A stretch of 64,000 nucleotides of DNA. Origin: Microvelia longipes. Its lineage: Eukaryota > Arthropoda > Insecta > Hemiptera > Veliidae. The notes beneath the pieces are model-generated. The model worked only from the letters and a program-made list of their open reading frames with translations, made no database searches and was not told the DNA's origin. Where the stretch lies: the NCBI GenBank assembly GCA_018340805.1, contig JACMZG010001913.1:32200435-32264434 (forward strand), in the 5' to 3' direction. This document shows positions 35,831 through 47,549 of this stretch, in pieces; the first letter of the stretch is position 1; every line of letters begins with the position of its first letter. A program made the position numbers and the translations under genes.

Positions 35831-36890
35831 ACTTATATAGTATAACGTTAAAAATACAAATCAAAATACAAACAATGTACGGGAAGCCGAAATCAATTGA
35901 TTTATCATTTAATTTATTTATTGATTCGTCACAAAAAGTTTAGTTTGTTTATTATTGTGAAGTGATTAATTATAAATATGCAATGTTATTTTTTACCTTG
36001 TTTGAGATTAATAAGATATGAATACTAAAAAAAAATACAAATCACTATTCATAAAAATATTATTTATCTTAAAAGTGGAAAATATAAATTCTATGCGTTT
36101 TTTCAATACTTTAAAACTCTTTATGGGACAAGTTGCCCCATCTATTTACCTTGAAAACGGTGGTGACAAATTTTTGGATTTAGTTAAGTCTTCTCAATAT
36201 TTGAGAAATTAACTTACCATGTCATTTAATTTATTATAAAATCGTAAGTGAACACCAAAAAATGAACTCTTAGTCTGGGATTTTTGAAAATAATTATTAA
36301 TCCTTGTTTTGTGTCATTGCTTAGGCTCAACTCATTCCATCTCCCATATTGTTATAGCAAAATAAATTGAACTTAAACACGCGGTTTTGTTCTACCAAGC
36401 CATTCAGCGGATGAAACCATGTTCGCCATATGGCGAATGCCTGTTTACGATCAATACCAATTTAGCCTTCCCAGTTAAATATTTAGATTCTCTAAAATCC
36501 AATGCTACCATTAACTCCAAACACTGCCTCTATATTACTTAAGCTCCATTTTCAAAAGCAATAATTTAAATTAAACCTTTAATAAACATTTATTAGTTTA
36601 TAAAACCATTTCAATATGCCGAAGTACTTATGAAAGAGAACAGCCATGTACCCTATATTGGTACATTAAATCTGTACTTATAAGGAGTACTAGATCAAAA
36701 CTTTACGATACTTCATGACTTGAAATTATGACTTGGGTTTATTACTTTGGAATTAACTTTAATGTCTTTCTAATACTAGTCGGTTTGCTAGCCCTTTTCA
36801 GTTTCCTATGTTGGGGGGTGATTCTTTATAGCAAAATAACAAACCATTTTATCTGCTACATCAATGTCTGTGGGCAGATACGGGAAACAG
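35831..36890. other. No recognised feature
   Basis: AT-rich. Short frames at 36018-36212 and 36728-36952 have no motif. Confidence 0.45.
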
Positions 36891-36894
36891 TCAA

Positions 36895-37090
36895 AAGTTT
36901 TGTAACACAGTCAGCATGCACGATCAATAGTTATGTGACTCGGTCAACATGAACGTTCAACAGGTATGTAATACGGACAACATGTAAGGTAAATAGGTAT
37001 ATTACACGATAAATAGCTATGTGACTCGGTCAACTAGTATGTGACACAGTCAACATGCACGGTTAACAGGTATATGACATGCTCGGGAAA
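36895..37090 (+). repeat. Degenerate tandem repeat
   Basis: Variants of TATGTGACTCGGTCAACATG and ACGGTCAACAGG recur four to six times with irregular spacing. Confidence 0.6.
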
Positions 37091-37560
37091 CAACAATTAT
37101 GTAATATAATTATAAAAATGCTGTACTTTTCGTGGCTATGTTGTCTAAAGTTGACGATTGCTAACTAATAAAAAATAACGTGCTTACAAAAAGCTAAACT
37201 GAGATGATAAACTTATAATGTCTTCTAAAGCCTGACTTAGTTCGACCTCAGATAGAATAGTCGAAGATGAGGTGACTAGATTGCTCCACTTGATGTTAGG
37301 CCTGAGATTTTATATGGTATCACTGACTATTTCACTATGTGTACCAATACTATTTTTTATGGGTACCAATGTTTATACATTCTCTATCACATAGAGAATC
37401 GTAACCCATAACCGAACATACCTGTTTAATCTTGAGATCTCTTACTGCACTGTTTATACAATACTAAAATGTAGTAGTATATTATTATTAGTATTTTAGC
37501 GAATGTTCATCATTATATCCACTAATGGTTCTTTTTGAATGACGAATGAGAGGGGTGATT
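37091..37560. other. No recognised feature
   Basis: Nothing supportable seen apart from AT-rich sequence. Confidence 0.4.
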
Positions 37561-37567
37561 AAAGGGA

Positions 37568-37824
37568 TATATATATATATTATATATATATATATATTTA
37601 ACTTAAAATAACTTACAGATGGTTAAAAATATAGAAGGAAAGGATGTACTCGAGCTTTCGCCGTGCGGCTTCGTCAGGAGTGTAGCACGTACCCACGTGC
37701 TACACGCACCCACGTGCTTTTAATTGTTGTTTATAACTATGATTTGTTTTTCTATTCTTATTGTTGTTATTATATAATATATATATATATATAAATTATA
37801 TATATATATATATATAATATATAT

Positions 37825-37859
<35 letters not shown>

Positions 37860-37865
37860 TTGTGT
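37568..37865. repeat. TA and TG microsatellites around a GC-richer patch
   Basis: (TA)n at 37570-37600 and 37773-37840, then (GT)n to 37860. Between them 37645-37722 contains GCTTTCGCCGTGCGGCTTCG and repeated CACCCACGTGC, which I cannot assign. Confidence 0.8.
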
Positions 37866-37869
37866 TGTG

Positions 37870-38195
37870 TTTAAGAGTTCCTACCCTAATGTATAGTAAA
37901 CGGTAACTTTCGAAGGCTTTCTCTTGGCATATGGCGTGATGTTGGGGAGGACGTCGATGTCAATGACATTTATAATATCTGATAGGTTCAGGAGTACGAA
38001 AGAGAGGCTTCAAGAGAACTTGGTTAGCCTTCTGTCCCAGACAGACAGATCAAAAATGGCTCCCACTAAGCGACGGCGAGCTAAGCAGACCCGCAAAGCG
38101 AAAGGATCTCAAAGTAGTCTTTGCAAAGTTGTAGGTATTCTAAAACTTATGGGACCTGCTTCTGCTCAATCGGATGGTTCCTAAGTGGACGTCCT
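37870..38195 (+). mobile_element. GNA-hairpin element family, copy C (partial, old)
   Basis: AAGAGTTCCTACCCT, GGTAACTTTCGAAGGC, ATATCTGATAGGTTCAG, CTTCTGTCCCAGACAGACAG and the small reading frame line up in order with copy B (from about 59008 to 59590). The TGACGTCA pair, the TATAAAAG box and the hairpin array are not present. It is the most diverged of the three copies. Confidence 0.7.
38056..38184 (+). CDS. Small basic ORF of the element, 42 codons (copy C)
   Basis: Starts MAPTKRRRAKQTRKAKGS and ends SAQSDGS. The homologous frame in copy B has the same length to the shared stop position and no gaps. Identical residues concentrate in the basic N-terminus (K.RRAKQ.RKA) and in SSL, ILK and SAQSD. 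Function unknown; the arginine/lysine-rich start suggests nucleic-acid binding or nuclear entry. Both synonymous and non-synonymous changes are frequent, so purifying selection is not shown. An upstream open frame from 37924 reads into it without a stop. Confidence 0.4.
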   Translation: MAPTKRRRAKQTRKAKGSQSSLCKVVGILKLMGPASAQSDGS

Positions 38196-38690
38196 CAGAA
38201 GCATTGTTTCACTTACAATTGTTTTGACTACTTATAAAGAAAGTTGGCGAGACAATAAGTTCTAACTTGTTTCACTTGTTTCTTGACAGTAAAGTTAAGT
38301 AATATCCCCTTACTTAAACAATACCAAGATCGGTTCTAAGCATGTTCCATGAAAATATACTGCCTCTCAACTTTGTTTTACATTTTCCAAGTGTAACAAT
38401 AACCGTTTATAAAAATAATAAAAAAGAGAACCTTGTTTGTATTTGCATTGCGGTAAAAATATTTTACTCTCTTGATGATATTAAGCTTTTACAGTTTTGT
38501 AGTGGGTAATAAATTTATTGCTTTTAGACATTTTTGAGTTAGTTCTTTCCAAATGAGATACATAATCATATTTTTTTAACATCTTAATTAAGAAAATCAA
38601 ACTTACAAGAAAAAAACAGGGGCCTATGGCCCCTTGTTATAGCATAATAAAAAGGCTAATTATGGTATAATAAAAATAGGCTTTAATAGT
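38191..38690. other. No recognised feature
   Basis: AT-rich; nothing supportable. Confidence 0.4.
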
Positions 38691-38693
38691 GAC

Positions 38694-38912
38694 GAGTGGG
38701 CACAAATGAGACAATGTGATATTGTCTTTATAGAACTATATTTTGCTCAATTCTGAGCTTATTCATGTTACAAATTAACACTGTTAGGATAGTCTAACTA
38801 AGTTAACTTGTAACATAAATATTTACTATATAGTAACATAAATATTGAGCGAAATATAGTTCTATAAAAACAATATGACATTGTCTCAATTGTACCCGCT
38901 CATCAGTACTAA
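38694..38912. mobile_element. MITE with about 60-bp inverted arms
   Basis: The left arm begins GACGAGTGGGCACAAATGAG and the right arm ends CTCAATTGTACCCGCTCATC. The arms pair through ATTGTCTTTATAGAACTATA and ATTTTGCTCAAT. Flanks AGT on both sides may be a short target duplication. No coding frame. Confidence 0.75.
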
Positions 38913-39640
38913 ACTAATAAGAAGACTAATCATGCAAATCATTTATAATGGGCTTTGTTTTCTCCTTAACGCCTCACAATATGCTAAGTTTCGTTGTTTT
39001 CCAGTCAGGAGAAGCGAGTTTAAAACATAGTAAACTACATTAGGCATAGATAATTCTATAGTTTAAAAAATTTTTCCGAGGTACCCGTGCCCAATTTTCG
39101 AATTTATTAGACGATTCTATGAGACAATAAGACGATTATAGTGATCTTTAAAATGATTAAGAGCATTTTCTTTAAGGCTACAAAGATTATCTGCTCCTAG
39201 GAAAATCAAATAAAAAAGTAACAACATGACAAGGAGTATAGGGTTAGACTGATTTTCCCTTTTCCTTTTTTCACATTATAAAGTGAAAAAAATACTCATA
39301 AATACTCTTTAATTTAATTTAAAACGTTTCCGAGCTTTTAGTAGCGTTTCCGACATTAGAAGCTCAGTAAGTTGAAAACACTTCCTTCTAAGCACTTCTT
39401 CTTTTAAAACATTAAAAAACCTTGAGAAAATTCTCAACTTAGGATATGACTATCTATGATATATGGGTTTGAGAAATTAAAAGATAACATGAAATCAAAA
39501 ATAATTTGGGGTTTAATAAACGTATAATTATGCGTTATGTAGTTAAATGACAACCAGGTAATGGCTCAATTCTCTAAACATTTTGATATTCAAACTAAAC
39601 GTTAGCTTAAAGAGGATTATAGGCATTCAAGGATGTAAAA
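38913..39640. other. No recognised feature apart from a family G-like tail
   Basis: GGAGAAGCGAGTTTAAAACA (39007) and TTTTTCCGAGGTACCCGTGC (39069) resemble parts of family G. The rest is AT-rich. Confidence 0.4.
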
Positions 39641-39642
39641 AA

Positions 39643-39935
39643 AGAATGAAATACAAGAACTATGTATTTTTCTAATAAATATATCTCATTAAAGAATGAA
39701 AACCAAGAACGTATGTTTTTAATTAATATATCTCATCTAAAGAATGAAAGGCAAGAACTGTGTGTGTTTCTAATAAATATTGCTCATCTAAAGAATGAAA
39801 GACTAGAACTATGTGTGATTCTAATAAATATTGCTCATCTAAAGAATGAAGGACAAGAACTCTGTGTGTTTTTAATAAATATCGCTCATCTAAAGAATCA
39901 AATACAAGAACTATGTACATTTTAATTAATATATC
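39643..39935 (+). repeat. Minisatellite, 51 bp unit, about 5.5 copies
   Basis: Unit contains AAGAATGAAAGGCAAGAACT, GTGTGTGTTTCTAATAAATA and TTGCTCATCTA. Because 51 is a multiple of three, both strands stay open; these frames are not genes. Confidence 0.9.
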
Positions 39936-40217
39936 TCATTAAAATAAAACTTCTCATTAAACTGATAATTATGCGGGCCAGCATTTTAAACCCTGTTTCT
40001 ACTTTTACGGTATCAACAAAAATTAGGTTGATACTTAAAAACAACGTTACATTTTTCAGTTTTGGAAATCATTAATTTAGGTTTTGAATCGTGAGGACTT
40101 AAAATCTACCTCTAACAATTAGAGTAATGTCTCGCCTTGTTTTTATTGTTTTGAAATTTGCTTATCACACAGATCTTAAGATTTTAGTTACATTAATCCC
40201 CGTTTGAGAAGACATTT

Positions 40218-40425
40218 CTTCATTCTTCTCGGACTCGCTATCCTCATCTTCTCGGACTCGCTATCCTCACTCGGATCCTATCTCTCCTCTCATCTTCTCG
40301 ACTCGCTATCCTCATCTTCTCGGACTCGCTATCCTCATCTTCTCGGACTCGCTATCCTCATCTTCTCGGACTCGCTATCCTCATCTCTCGGACTCGCTAT
40401 CCTCCTTCTCGGACTCGGCTCATCT
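40218..40425 (+). repeat. 21-bp minisatellite, array unit 1
   Basis: Repeats of TCTCGGACTCGCTATCCTCA plus T, with one- to three-base losses. The same array is in units 2 (43128-43215), 3 (44150-44465) and 4 (47225-47415). Confidence 0.92.
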
Positions 40426-40589
40426 CGATCAATCCATCAACAGCAGAAGTTATGCGTACCGTAATCACACACACATAACAGATGATAAAAACCACTTAAA
40501 CGTCATGAAAACGCCTAAAACGATATTATTCTTTTTATTTTAAACAGATTCGAATTTTCAGGGCACTTTGTTGGAGTGCCAACAAAGTT

Positions 40590-41910
40590 AATTAATGCAA
40601 AAAAATTATATGAGGAAACTTGGTCAGCAGTTGGGGTAAGAGGGCATTTCTAGCTTTTTCAGGGCAACAGTTGGGCTGAAACAGGCTGTTTGCTCAGCCC
40701 AATTTTATTTTCATTTTTTGTAAATGATCTGCTTGATTGGGTGGGGGGAAGCCTAAATTTAGGTAACCTAAAAATCAACGGATTACTGTACGCGGACGAT
40801 GTCGTATTGCTAGCAGACAACCTTATGTAAAGGAAAATGATAACCGTTTAGAAAGTTATTGCAAAATTTGAACCTTAAAGTAAATATTGATAAATCCAAA
40901 ATATTAGTGTTCCGTAACGGTGGCACTATTGGTAATATTAAGTGGAGTATGACAATAAATCATATGAAGTAGTAAATGAATACACTTACTTGGGAGTTAC
41001 ACTACACCACAATTATCTTTTGAAAAACATATAAAACATAGATGTACAGTTGGTAAAACAAGTATAAATAACATCTGGAAAATTATCTATAACCCCAAAA
41101 TACAGTCAAGTGCTAAATTAAAAATTATGAAAATGTAATTAAATCAATAGTCTGTTATGGTTTGAAATATATGGAACTGTAAGGTATGAAGTTTAGAAAG
41201 ATGCCGTCGCTTGTTTTTAAGCGACTGCTAGTTACACACCAGATTACACTCCAAACTATTTCCTTGATTTGGAAACAGATATACCCAAATGATATACCCT
41301 GAAAGCTAACATGAGATACTTAAATAAAGTGATTAATCTAAAACAAGATAGAATGCCAAATCAGCGCCAAAGGCTCTTAGGTCTAATGCTACTGGTCAAG
41401 ATTGGACTGTATTAGGAAATGAATTTGGGGTAAACTGGATTGGGATTGGAAAAAAAGACATTCATGGAGCAATAAAATGCAAAATATTATAGATAAAAAT
41501 ACAACCAACAACACTTTACAATGAGACAAGCTGCTTCCAATTCTTCTATAATCCCTTTTTATAAGCACCTCATCCAAGCCAATTATATAAAGATCAACTA
41601 AGTCTAAATGCATTAGATCTATGTTTAAATTCAGAACAGGATGCTGGGTCTTTTGGCACTAAACCGTGGGTTAAAAAAGAAGATGCAATCTGTCCTTTTT
41701 GCAACTTAAAGGAAATTGGTCAATGATACATTTGTAGCTATCTGCCCAATATTTGCTAGGCTAGACATCACCACTTAGGTCAAAAAATGCTTACCCAAGA
41801 ATGAAATAATAAGCTTAATCAATAATACTGGGAAAAAATAACTAAGTTTAGAAGAAAACTAGTAGATATAGAACTTTACTTTTAAATGAATTCCAATAAT
41901 ATATTATGTA
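40590..41910 (+). pseudogene. LINE reverse transcriptase fragment, array unit 1 (many one-base losses)
   Basis: Nearly the same sequence as the segment in unit 3. It encodes pieces of the RT palm (LLYADDV region at about 40785-40815) and the C-terminal region, but dozens of single-base losses break every frame. Most losses are in runs of two to four identical bases, which looks like sequencing or assembly error rather than natural decay. Confidence 0.85.
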
Positions 41911-42361
41911 TTATCAGCAGTGCTGGGCTCTACATGTCACCATATTTTTTTCAATAAAGCTTATAAATAATTTATATAAGGTTTACTATATTGTTTGTTT
42001 ATTTATTTTTGTTTAATTATTATTTACTAAAATATTTATTTTTTAGCTTTGAAGCATAAATTGTAAATACTTAAGGTATTGCAAACTTATAAATTTAGTG
42101 CTTTAAAATTCTATTAGAATACCAAAATAAATACTCATTTGAGTTTTCTTTAACAGGAAATAAATAAATACTGGTTACTATGACATGGTAGGTATTTGGG
42201 CAATTATAAAACAAAAATTATAATGAACAATGACAAAACAAAAAGACAATACACTCATACAAAAACAAAAAAGACTTAATATAACCTTGGGCTATCTGTT
42301 TAATGCAGCAGTAAAGCATGCAATATCTTTAGTATGTAAGCTCTGTCAAAAAAAAAAAAAA

Positions 42362-42570
42362 ATATAATATATGTATATGTATGTATGTGTGTTGTGTGTG
42401 TATGTATGTATATATGTGTATGTATGTATGTGTATGTATGTATGTGTATGTGTGTATATAATGTATGTATGTATATATATATATATATATATATATTATT
42501 ATATATGTATATGTATGTATATTATGTATATGTGTGTATGTGTGTATGTTATGTATTACATATTATATAT
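42362..42570. repeat. TATG/TA microsatellite, array unit 1
   Basis: Mixed TATGTATG, TGTGTG and TATA tracts after an A run. Equivalent tracts: 43355-43575 (unit 2) and 46440-46655 (unit 3). Confidence 0.92.
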
Positions 42571-43127
42571 TTTTAAAAATAATGCTTTTATCTTTATTAT
42601 TTTGAGTTCTACCTCTGAACCTTAAATATATTTAGTAGTATGTAAGTGAGGGTGTGTGTATGTATGTGTGAATGTGTATGTATGTGTGTATATACTAAGT
42701 TAAAAATTATAGTTGAGGTGTTATTGAAGTTGCAAATACCAACCCTACTATAATACCTGATCTCCCCTTCGATAAGGTAACCTTAGAAGGTAATTGTGAT
42801 TAAAAAAAAAAATAAATAAATAAATAAAATAATAATATATGTATTAATTTAATATATGTATTGTATGTAATATATTGTTTTTAATTATTTAATTTTGTAA
42901 AATTTTTTTGTTAAATAAATCACGTTTTCATTCATTCATTCATTCATTCACGTTACATTTTTCAGTTTTGGAAATCATTAATTTAGGTTTTGAATCGTGA
43001 GGATTAAAATCTACCTCTAACAATTAGAGTAATGTCTCGCCTTGTTTTTATTGTTTTGATAATTGCTTATCACAGATCTTAAGATTTTAGTTACATTAAT
43101 CCCCGTTTTGAGAAGACGATTTCTCAT

Positions 43128-43215
43128 TCTTCTCGACTCGCTATCCTCATCTTATCGGACTCGCTATCCTCATCTCGGACTCGCTATCCTCATCTCTCGG
43201 ACTCGCTATCCTCAC
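43128..43215 (+). repeat. 21-bp minisatellite, array unit 2
   Basis: Short version of the unit 1 array, joined directly to sequence normally found after the RT segment. Confidence 0.85.
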
Positions 43216-43354
43216 AATGACAAACAAAAAGACAATACACTCATACAAAAACAAAAAGACTTAATATAACCTTATGGCGCTATCTGTTGGTTAATGCAGC
43301 AAGTATAAGCATGCAATATCTTTAGTATGTAAGCTCTGTCAAAAAAAAAAAAAA

Positions 43355-43451
43355 ATATATATATATATGTATATGTATGTATGTGTGGTGTGTTATGTAT
43401 GTTATAATGTGTATGTATGTATGTTATGTATGTATGTATTGTGTGTATATA

Positions 43452-43510
<59 letters not shown>

Positions 43511-43575
43511 CTAATATGTTATGTATGTATATATATGTATATGTTGTATGTGGTATGTATGTATGTACATATACT
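43355..43575. repeat. TATG/TA microsatellite, array unit 2
   Basis: Same composition and flanks as in unit 1. Confidence 0.92.
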
Positions 43576-44149
43576 ATATTATAAAAATAATGCTTTTAAT
43601 CTTTATTATTTTGAGTTCTACTCTGAACCTTAAATATATTTAGTAGTATGTAAGTGAGGGTGTGTATGTATGTGTGAATGTGTATGTATGAATGTGTGTA
43701 TATACTAAGTTAAAAATTATAGTTGAGGTGTATTGAAGTTGCAATACAACTCAACCTACTATAATTACCTGATCTCCCCTTCGATAAGGTAACCTTAGAA
43801 GGGTAATTGTGATTAAAAAAAAAAAAATAAAATAAAATAAATAATAATATATTGTATTATTTTAATATATGTATTGTATGTAATATGTATGTTTGTTTAA
43901 TTATTTAATTTTTGTAACAATTTTTTTGTTAAATAAATCACGTTTTCATTCATTCATTCATTCATTCACGTTACATTTTTCAGTTTTGGAAATCATTAAT
44001 TTAGGTTTTGAATCGTGAGGACTTAAAATCTACCTCTAACAATTAGAGTAATGTCTCGCCTTGTTTTTATTGTTTTGATAATTTGCTTATCACAAGATCT
44101 TAAGATTTTAGTTACATTAATCCCCGTTTTGAGAAGACGATTTCTTCAT

Positions 44150-44465
44150 TCTTCTCGGACTCGCTATCCTCATCTTCTCGGACTCGCTATCCTCATCTTC
44201 TCGGACTCGCATCGCTCATCTCTTCTCGGACTCGCTATCCTCATCTTCTCGGACTCGCTATCCTCATCTTCTCGGACCTTCTCGGACTCGCTATCCTCAT
44301 CTCTCGGACTCGCTCATCTTCTCGACTCGCTATCCTCATCTTCTCTCGGCTATCATCTCTCGGCTCTCTCTATCCTCATCTTCTCGACTCGCTATCCTCA
44401 TCTTCTCGGACTCGCTATCCTCATCTTCTCGGACTCGCTATCCTCATCTTCTCGGACGCTATCTA
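44150..44465 (+). repeat. 21-bp minisatellite, array unit 3
   Basis: Longest version of the array. The 153-codon open frame across it (44051-44512) reads as Ser/Arg/Leu/Ile repeats and is not a gene. Confidence 0.9.
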
Positions 44466-44589
44466 GCATAATCACAGCAGAAGTTATGCGTGACCGTATC
44501 ACACACACATAGACAGGATGATAAAAACCACTTAAAACGTCATGAAAACGCCTAAAACGGATAATTATTTTCTTTTATTTTTAAACAGA

Positions 44590-45192
44590 TTCGAATTTTC
44601 AGGGGCACTTTGTTGGAGTGCCAACAAAGTTAATTAATGTCATAAAAAAATTATATGAGGAAACTTGGTCAGCAGTTTGGGGTAAAGAGGGCATTTCTAG
44701 CTTTTTCAGGGCAACAGTTGGGCTGAAACAGGGCTGTTTGCTCAGCCCAATTTTATTTTCATTTTTTGTAAATGATCTGCTTGATTGGGTGGGGGGAGGC
44801 CTAAATTTAGGTAACCTAAAAATCAACGGATTACTGTACGCGGACGATGTCGTATTGCTAGCAGACAACCCTTATGTATTAGGAAAAATGATAAGCCGTT
44901 TAGAAAGTTATTGCAAAATTTGGAACCTTAAAGTAAATATTGATAAATCCAAAATATTAGTGTTCCGTAACGGTGGCACTATTGGTAATATTAAGTGGGA
45001 GTATGACAATAAACATATTGAAGTAGTAAATGAATACACTTACTTGGGAGTTACACTTACACCACAATTATCTTTTGAAAAACATATAAAACATAGATGT
45101 ACAGTTGGTAAAACAAGTATAAATACCATCTGGAAAAATTTTATCTATAACCCCAAATACAGTCAAGTGCTAATTAAAAATTTATGAAAATG
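44590..45192 (+). pseudogene. LINE reverse transcriptase, palm domain, 5'-truncated (unit 3)
   Basis: Open from about 44600 to 45187. It begins inside the RT domain at FVGVPTKLINVIKKLY. Motifs in order are GLKQGCLLSPILFSFFVNDL (RT block with the substrate-binding region), LLYADDVVLLAD (catalytic YADD), then KVNIDKSKILVF and NEYTYLGVTLTP. These are diagnostic of non-LTR retrotransposon RT, which copies element RNA at a nicked target. The endonuclease domain and the RT N-terminus are missing. It resembles the I/Jockey-type group, but the clade is not certain. The frame breaks at 45187, where a one-base shift would continue into the next segment. Confidence 0.88.
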
Positions 45193-45977
45193 TAATTAAA
45201 TCAATAGTCTGTTATGGTTCTGAAAATATATGGAACTGTAAGGTATGAGAGTTTAGAAAGATGCCGTCGCTTGTTTTTAAAGCGACTGCTAGTTACACCA
45301 GATTACACTCCAAACTATTTCCTTGATTTGGAAACAGATATACCCCAAATGTATGAATATACCCTGAAAGCTAACATGAGATACTTAAATAAAGTGATTA
45401 ATCTAAAACAAGATAGAATGCCAAATCAGCTGGCCAAAGAGGCTCTTAGGTCTAATGCTTACTGGGTCCAAGATTGGACTGTATTAGGAAATGAATTTGG
45501 GGTTAAACTGGATTGGGATTGGGAAAAAAGACATTCATGGAGCAATAAAATGCAAAATATTATAGATAAAATATCAACCAAACACTTATTATCAATGAGA
45601 CAAGCTGCTTCCAATTCTTCTATAAATCCTTTTTATAAGCACCTCATCCAAGCCAATTATATAAGATCAGACCTAAGTCTAAATGCCATTAGATCTATGT
45701 TTAAATTCAAACAAGTGCTGGGTCTTTGGGCACTAAACCGTGGGTTAAAAAAAAGATGCAATCTGTCCTTTTGCAACTTAAGGAAATTGAGTCAATGATA
45801 CATTTTGTAGCTATCTGCCCAATATTTGCTAGTGCTAGACATCACCACTTAGGTCAAAAAATGCTTACCCAAGATGAAATAATAAGCTTAATCAATAATA
45901 CTGAGTGGAAAAAAATAACTAAGTTCTTAGAAGAAACTAGTAGATATAGAACTTTACTTTTAAATGAATTCCAATAA
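45193..45977 (+). pseudogene. LINE RT thumb and C-terminal region (unit 3), frame-shifted
   Basis: After the break near 45187 another frame continues with SIVCYGSE-like and RRLFLKRLLVTPDYTPNYF, typical of the region after the RT palm. A second shift near 45775 leads into a C-terminal zinc-finger-like segment (CNLSFCN, then HFVAICPIF), a CCHC pattern frequent at LINE ends, and stops at 45977. AATAAA follows at about 46029. Breaks coincide with runs of A, so they may be assembly errors. Confidence 0.8.
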
Positions 45978-46439
45978 TATATTATGTATTATCAGCAGTG
46001 CTGGGCTCTACATGTCACCATATTTTTTTCAATAAAGCTTATAAATAATTTATATAAGGTTTACCCTATATTGTTTTTTTATTTTATTTTTTGTTTAATT
46101 ATTATTTACTAAAATATTTTTTAGCTTTGAAGCATAAATTGTAATACTTAAGGTATTGCAAACTTATAAATTTAGTGCTTTAAAATTCTATTAGAATACC
46201 AAAATAAATACTCATTTGAGTTTTCTTTAACAGGAAATAAATAAATACTGGTTACTATGACATGGTAGGTAATTTGGGCAATTATTAAAACAAAAATTAT
46301 AATGAACAATGACAAAACAAAAAGACAATACACTCATACAAAAACAAAAAAGACTTAATATAACCTTATGGCGCTATCTGTTGGTTAATGCAGCAAGTAT
46401 AAGCATGCAATATCTTTAGTATGAAGCTCTGTCAAAAAA

Positions 46440-46655
46440 AAAAAAATATATATATATGTATATGTATGTATGTATGTGTGTGTTGTGTGTATGTATGTAT
46501 ATGTATGTATGTATGTGTATGTATGTATGTGTATGTGTATATATATGTATGTATGTTATATTATATATAATATAATATATATATATATAATATATTATAT
46601 GTATGTATATATATGTATATGTGTGTATGTGTGTGTATGTATGTATGTACATATA
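46440..46655. repeat. TATG/TA microsatellite, array unit 3
   Basis: Same composition and flanks as in units 1 and 2. Confidence 0.92.
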
Positions 46656-47224
46656 TAATATTTAAAATAATGCTTTTTATTTTATTTTTTTTCTACTCTG
46701 AACCTTAAATATATTTAGTAGTATGTAAGTGAGGGTGTTGTATGTATGTGTGAATGTGTATGTATGAATGTGTGTATATACTAAGTTAAAAATTATAGTT
46801 GAGGTGTATTGAAGTTGCAATACAACTCAACCCTACTATAATTACCTGATCTCCCCTTCGATAAGGTAACCTTAGAAGGGTAATTGTGATTAAAAAAAAA
46901 AAATAAAATAAAATAAATAAAATAATAATATATATGTATGTAATTTAATATATGATTGTATGTAATATATGTATGTTTGTTTAATTATTTAATTTTTGTA
47001 AAAATTTTTTTGTTAAATAAAATCACGTTTTCATTCATTCATTCATTCATTCACGTTACATTTTTCAGTTTTGGAAATCATTAATTTAGGTTTTGAATCG
47101 TGAGGACTTAAAATCTACCTCTAACAATTAGAGTAATGTCTCGCCTTGTTTTTATTGTTTTGATAATTTGCTATCACAAATCTTAAGATTTTAGTTACAT
47201 TAATCCCCGTTTTGAAAAGATTTT

Positions 47225-47415
47225 CTCGATTCTCTTCTCCTCATCTTTCTCGCTATCCTCATCTTCGACTCGCTATCCTCGCATCTTCTCGGACTCGCTA
47301 TCCTCATCTTCTCGGACTCGCTATCCTCATCTCTCGGACTCGCTACTCATCTTCTCGACTCGGACCGCTATCCTCATCTTCTCGGACTCGCTATCCTCAT
47401 CTTCTACTCGCTACT
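47225..47415 (+). repeat. 21-bp minisatellite, array unit 4
   Basis: Irregular version of the array. Downstream the unit runs to ATTCGAATTTTCAGGG and then leaves the repeat (TGAACGCAATACTTTTCC). Confidence 0.88.
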
Positions 47416-47549
47416 AATAATCACAGCAGAAGTTATGCGTGACCGTATCACACACAATAGACAGGATGATAAAAACCACTTAAAACGTCATGAAAACGCC
47501 TAAACGGATAATTATTTTCTTTATTTTAAACAGATTCGAATTTTCAGGG

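Larger units (their letters stand above)
40045..47549 (+). repeat. Large tandem array: four units with a minisatellite and LINE RT segment
   Basis: Units start at CGTTACATTTTTCAGTTTTG: 40045, 42951, 43969 and 47054; the array ends at 47549. Unit lengths are about 2906, 1018, 3085 and 496 bp. Full units (1 and 3) contain a 500-bp leader with a 21-bp minisatellite, a LINE reverse transcriptase piece, a polyadenylation signal region, TATG-type microsatellites and a (CATT)n tail. Unit 2 lacks the RT piece: it jumps from the minisatellite to CAATGACAAACAAAAAG. Unit 4 ends exactly at the leader/RT junction (ATTTTCAGGG). The head-to-tail order suggests unequal exchange or successive insertions at the same place. 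Confidence 0.9.

Noticed and set aside
38056..38110. A histone H3 tail-like peptide (MAPTKRRRAKQTRKA)
   Set aside because: Similarity is limited to basic composition; the ARTKQTARKS order is not present.
39662..39925. A repeat-protein gene (87 codons, both strands open)
   Set aside because: The unit of 51 bp is a multiple of three, so open frames arise without selection.
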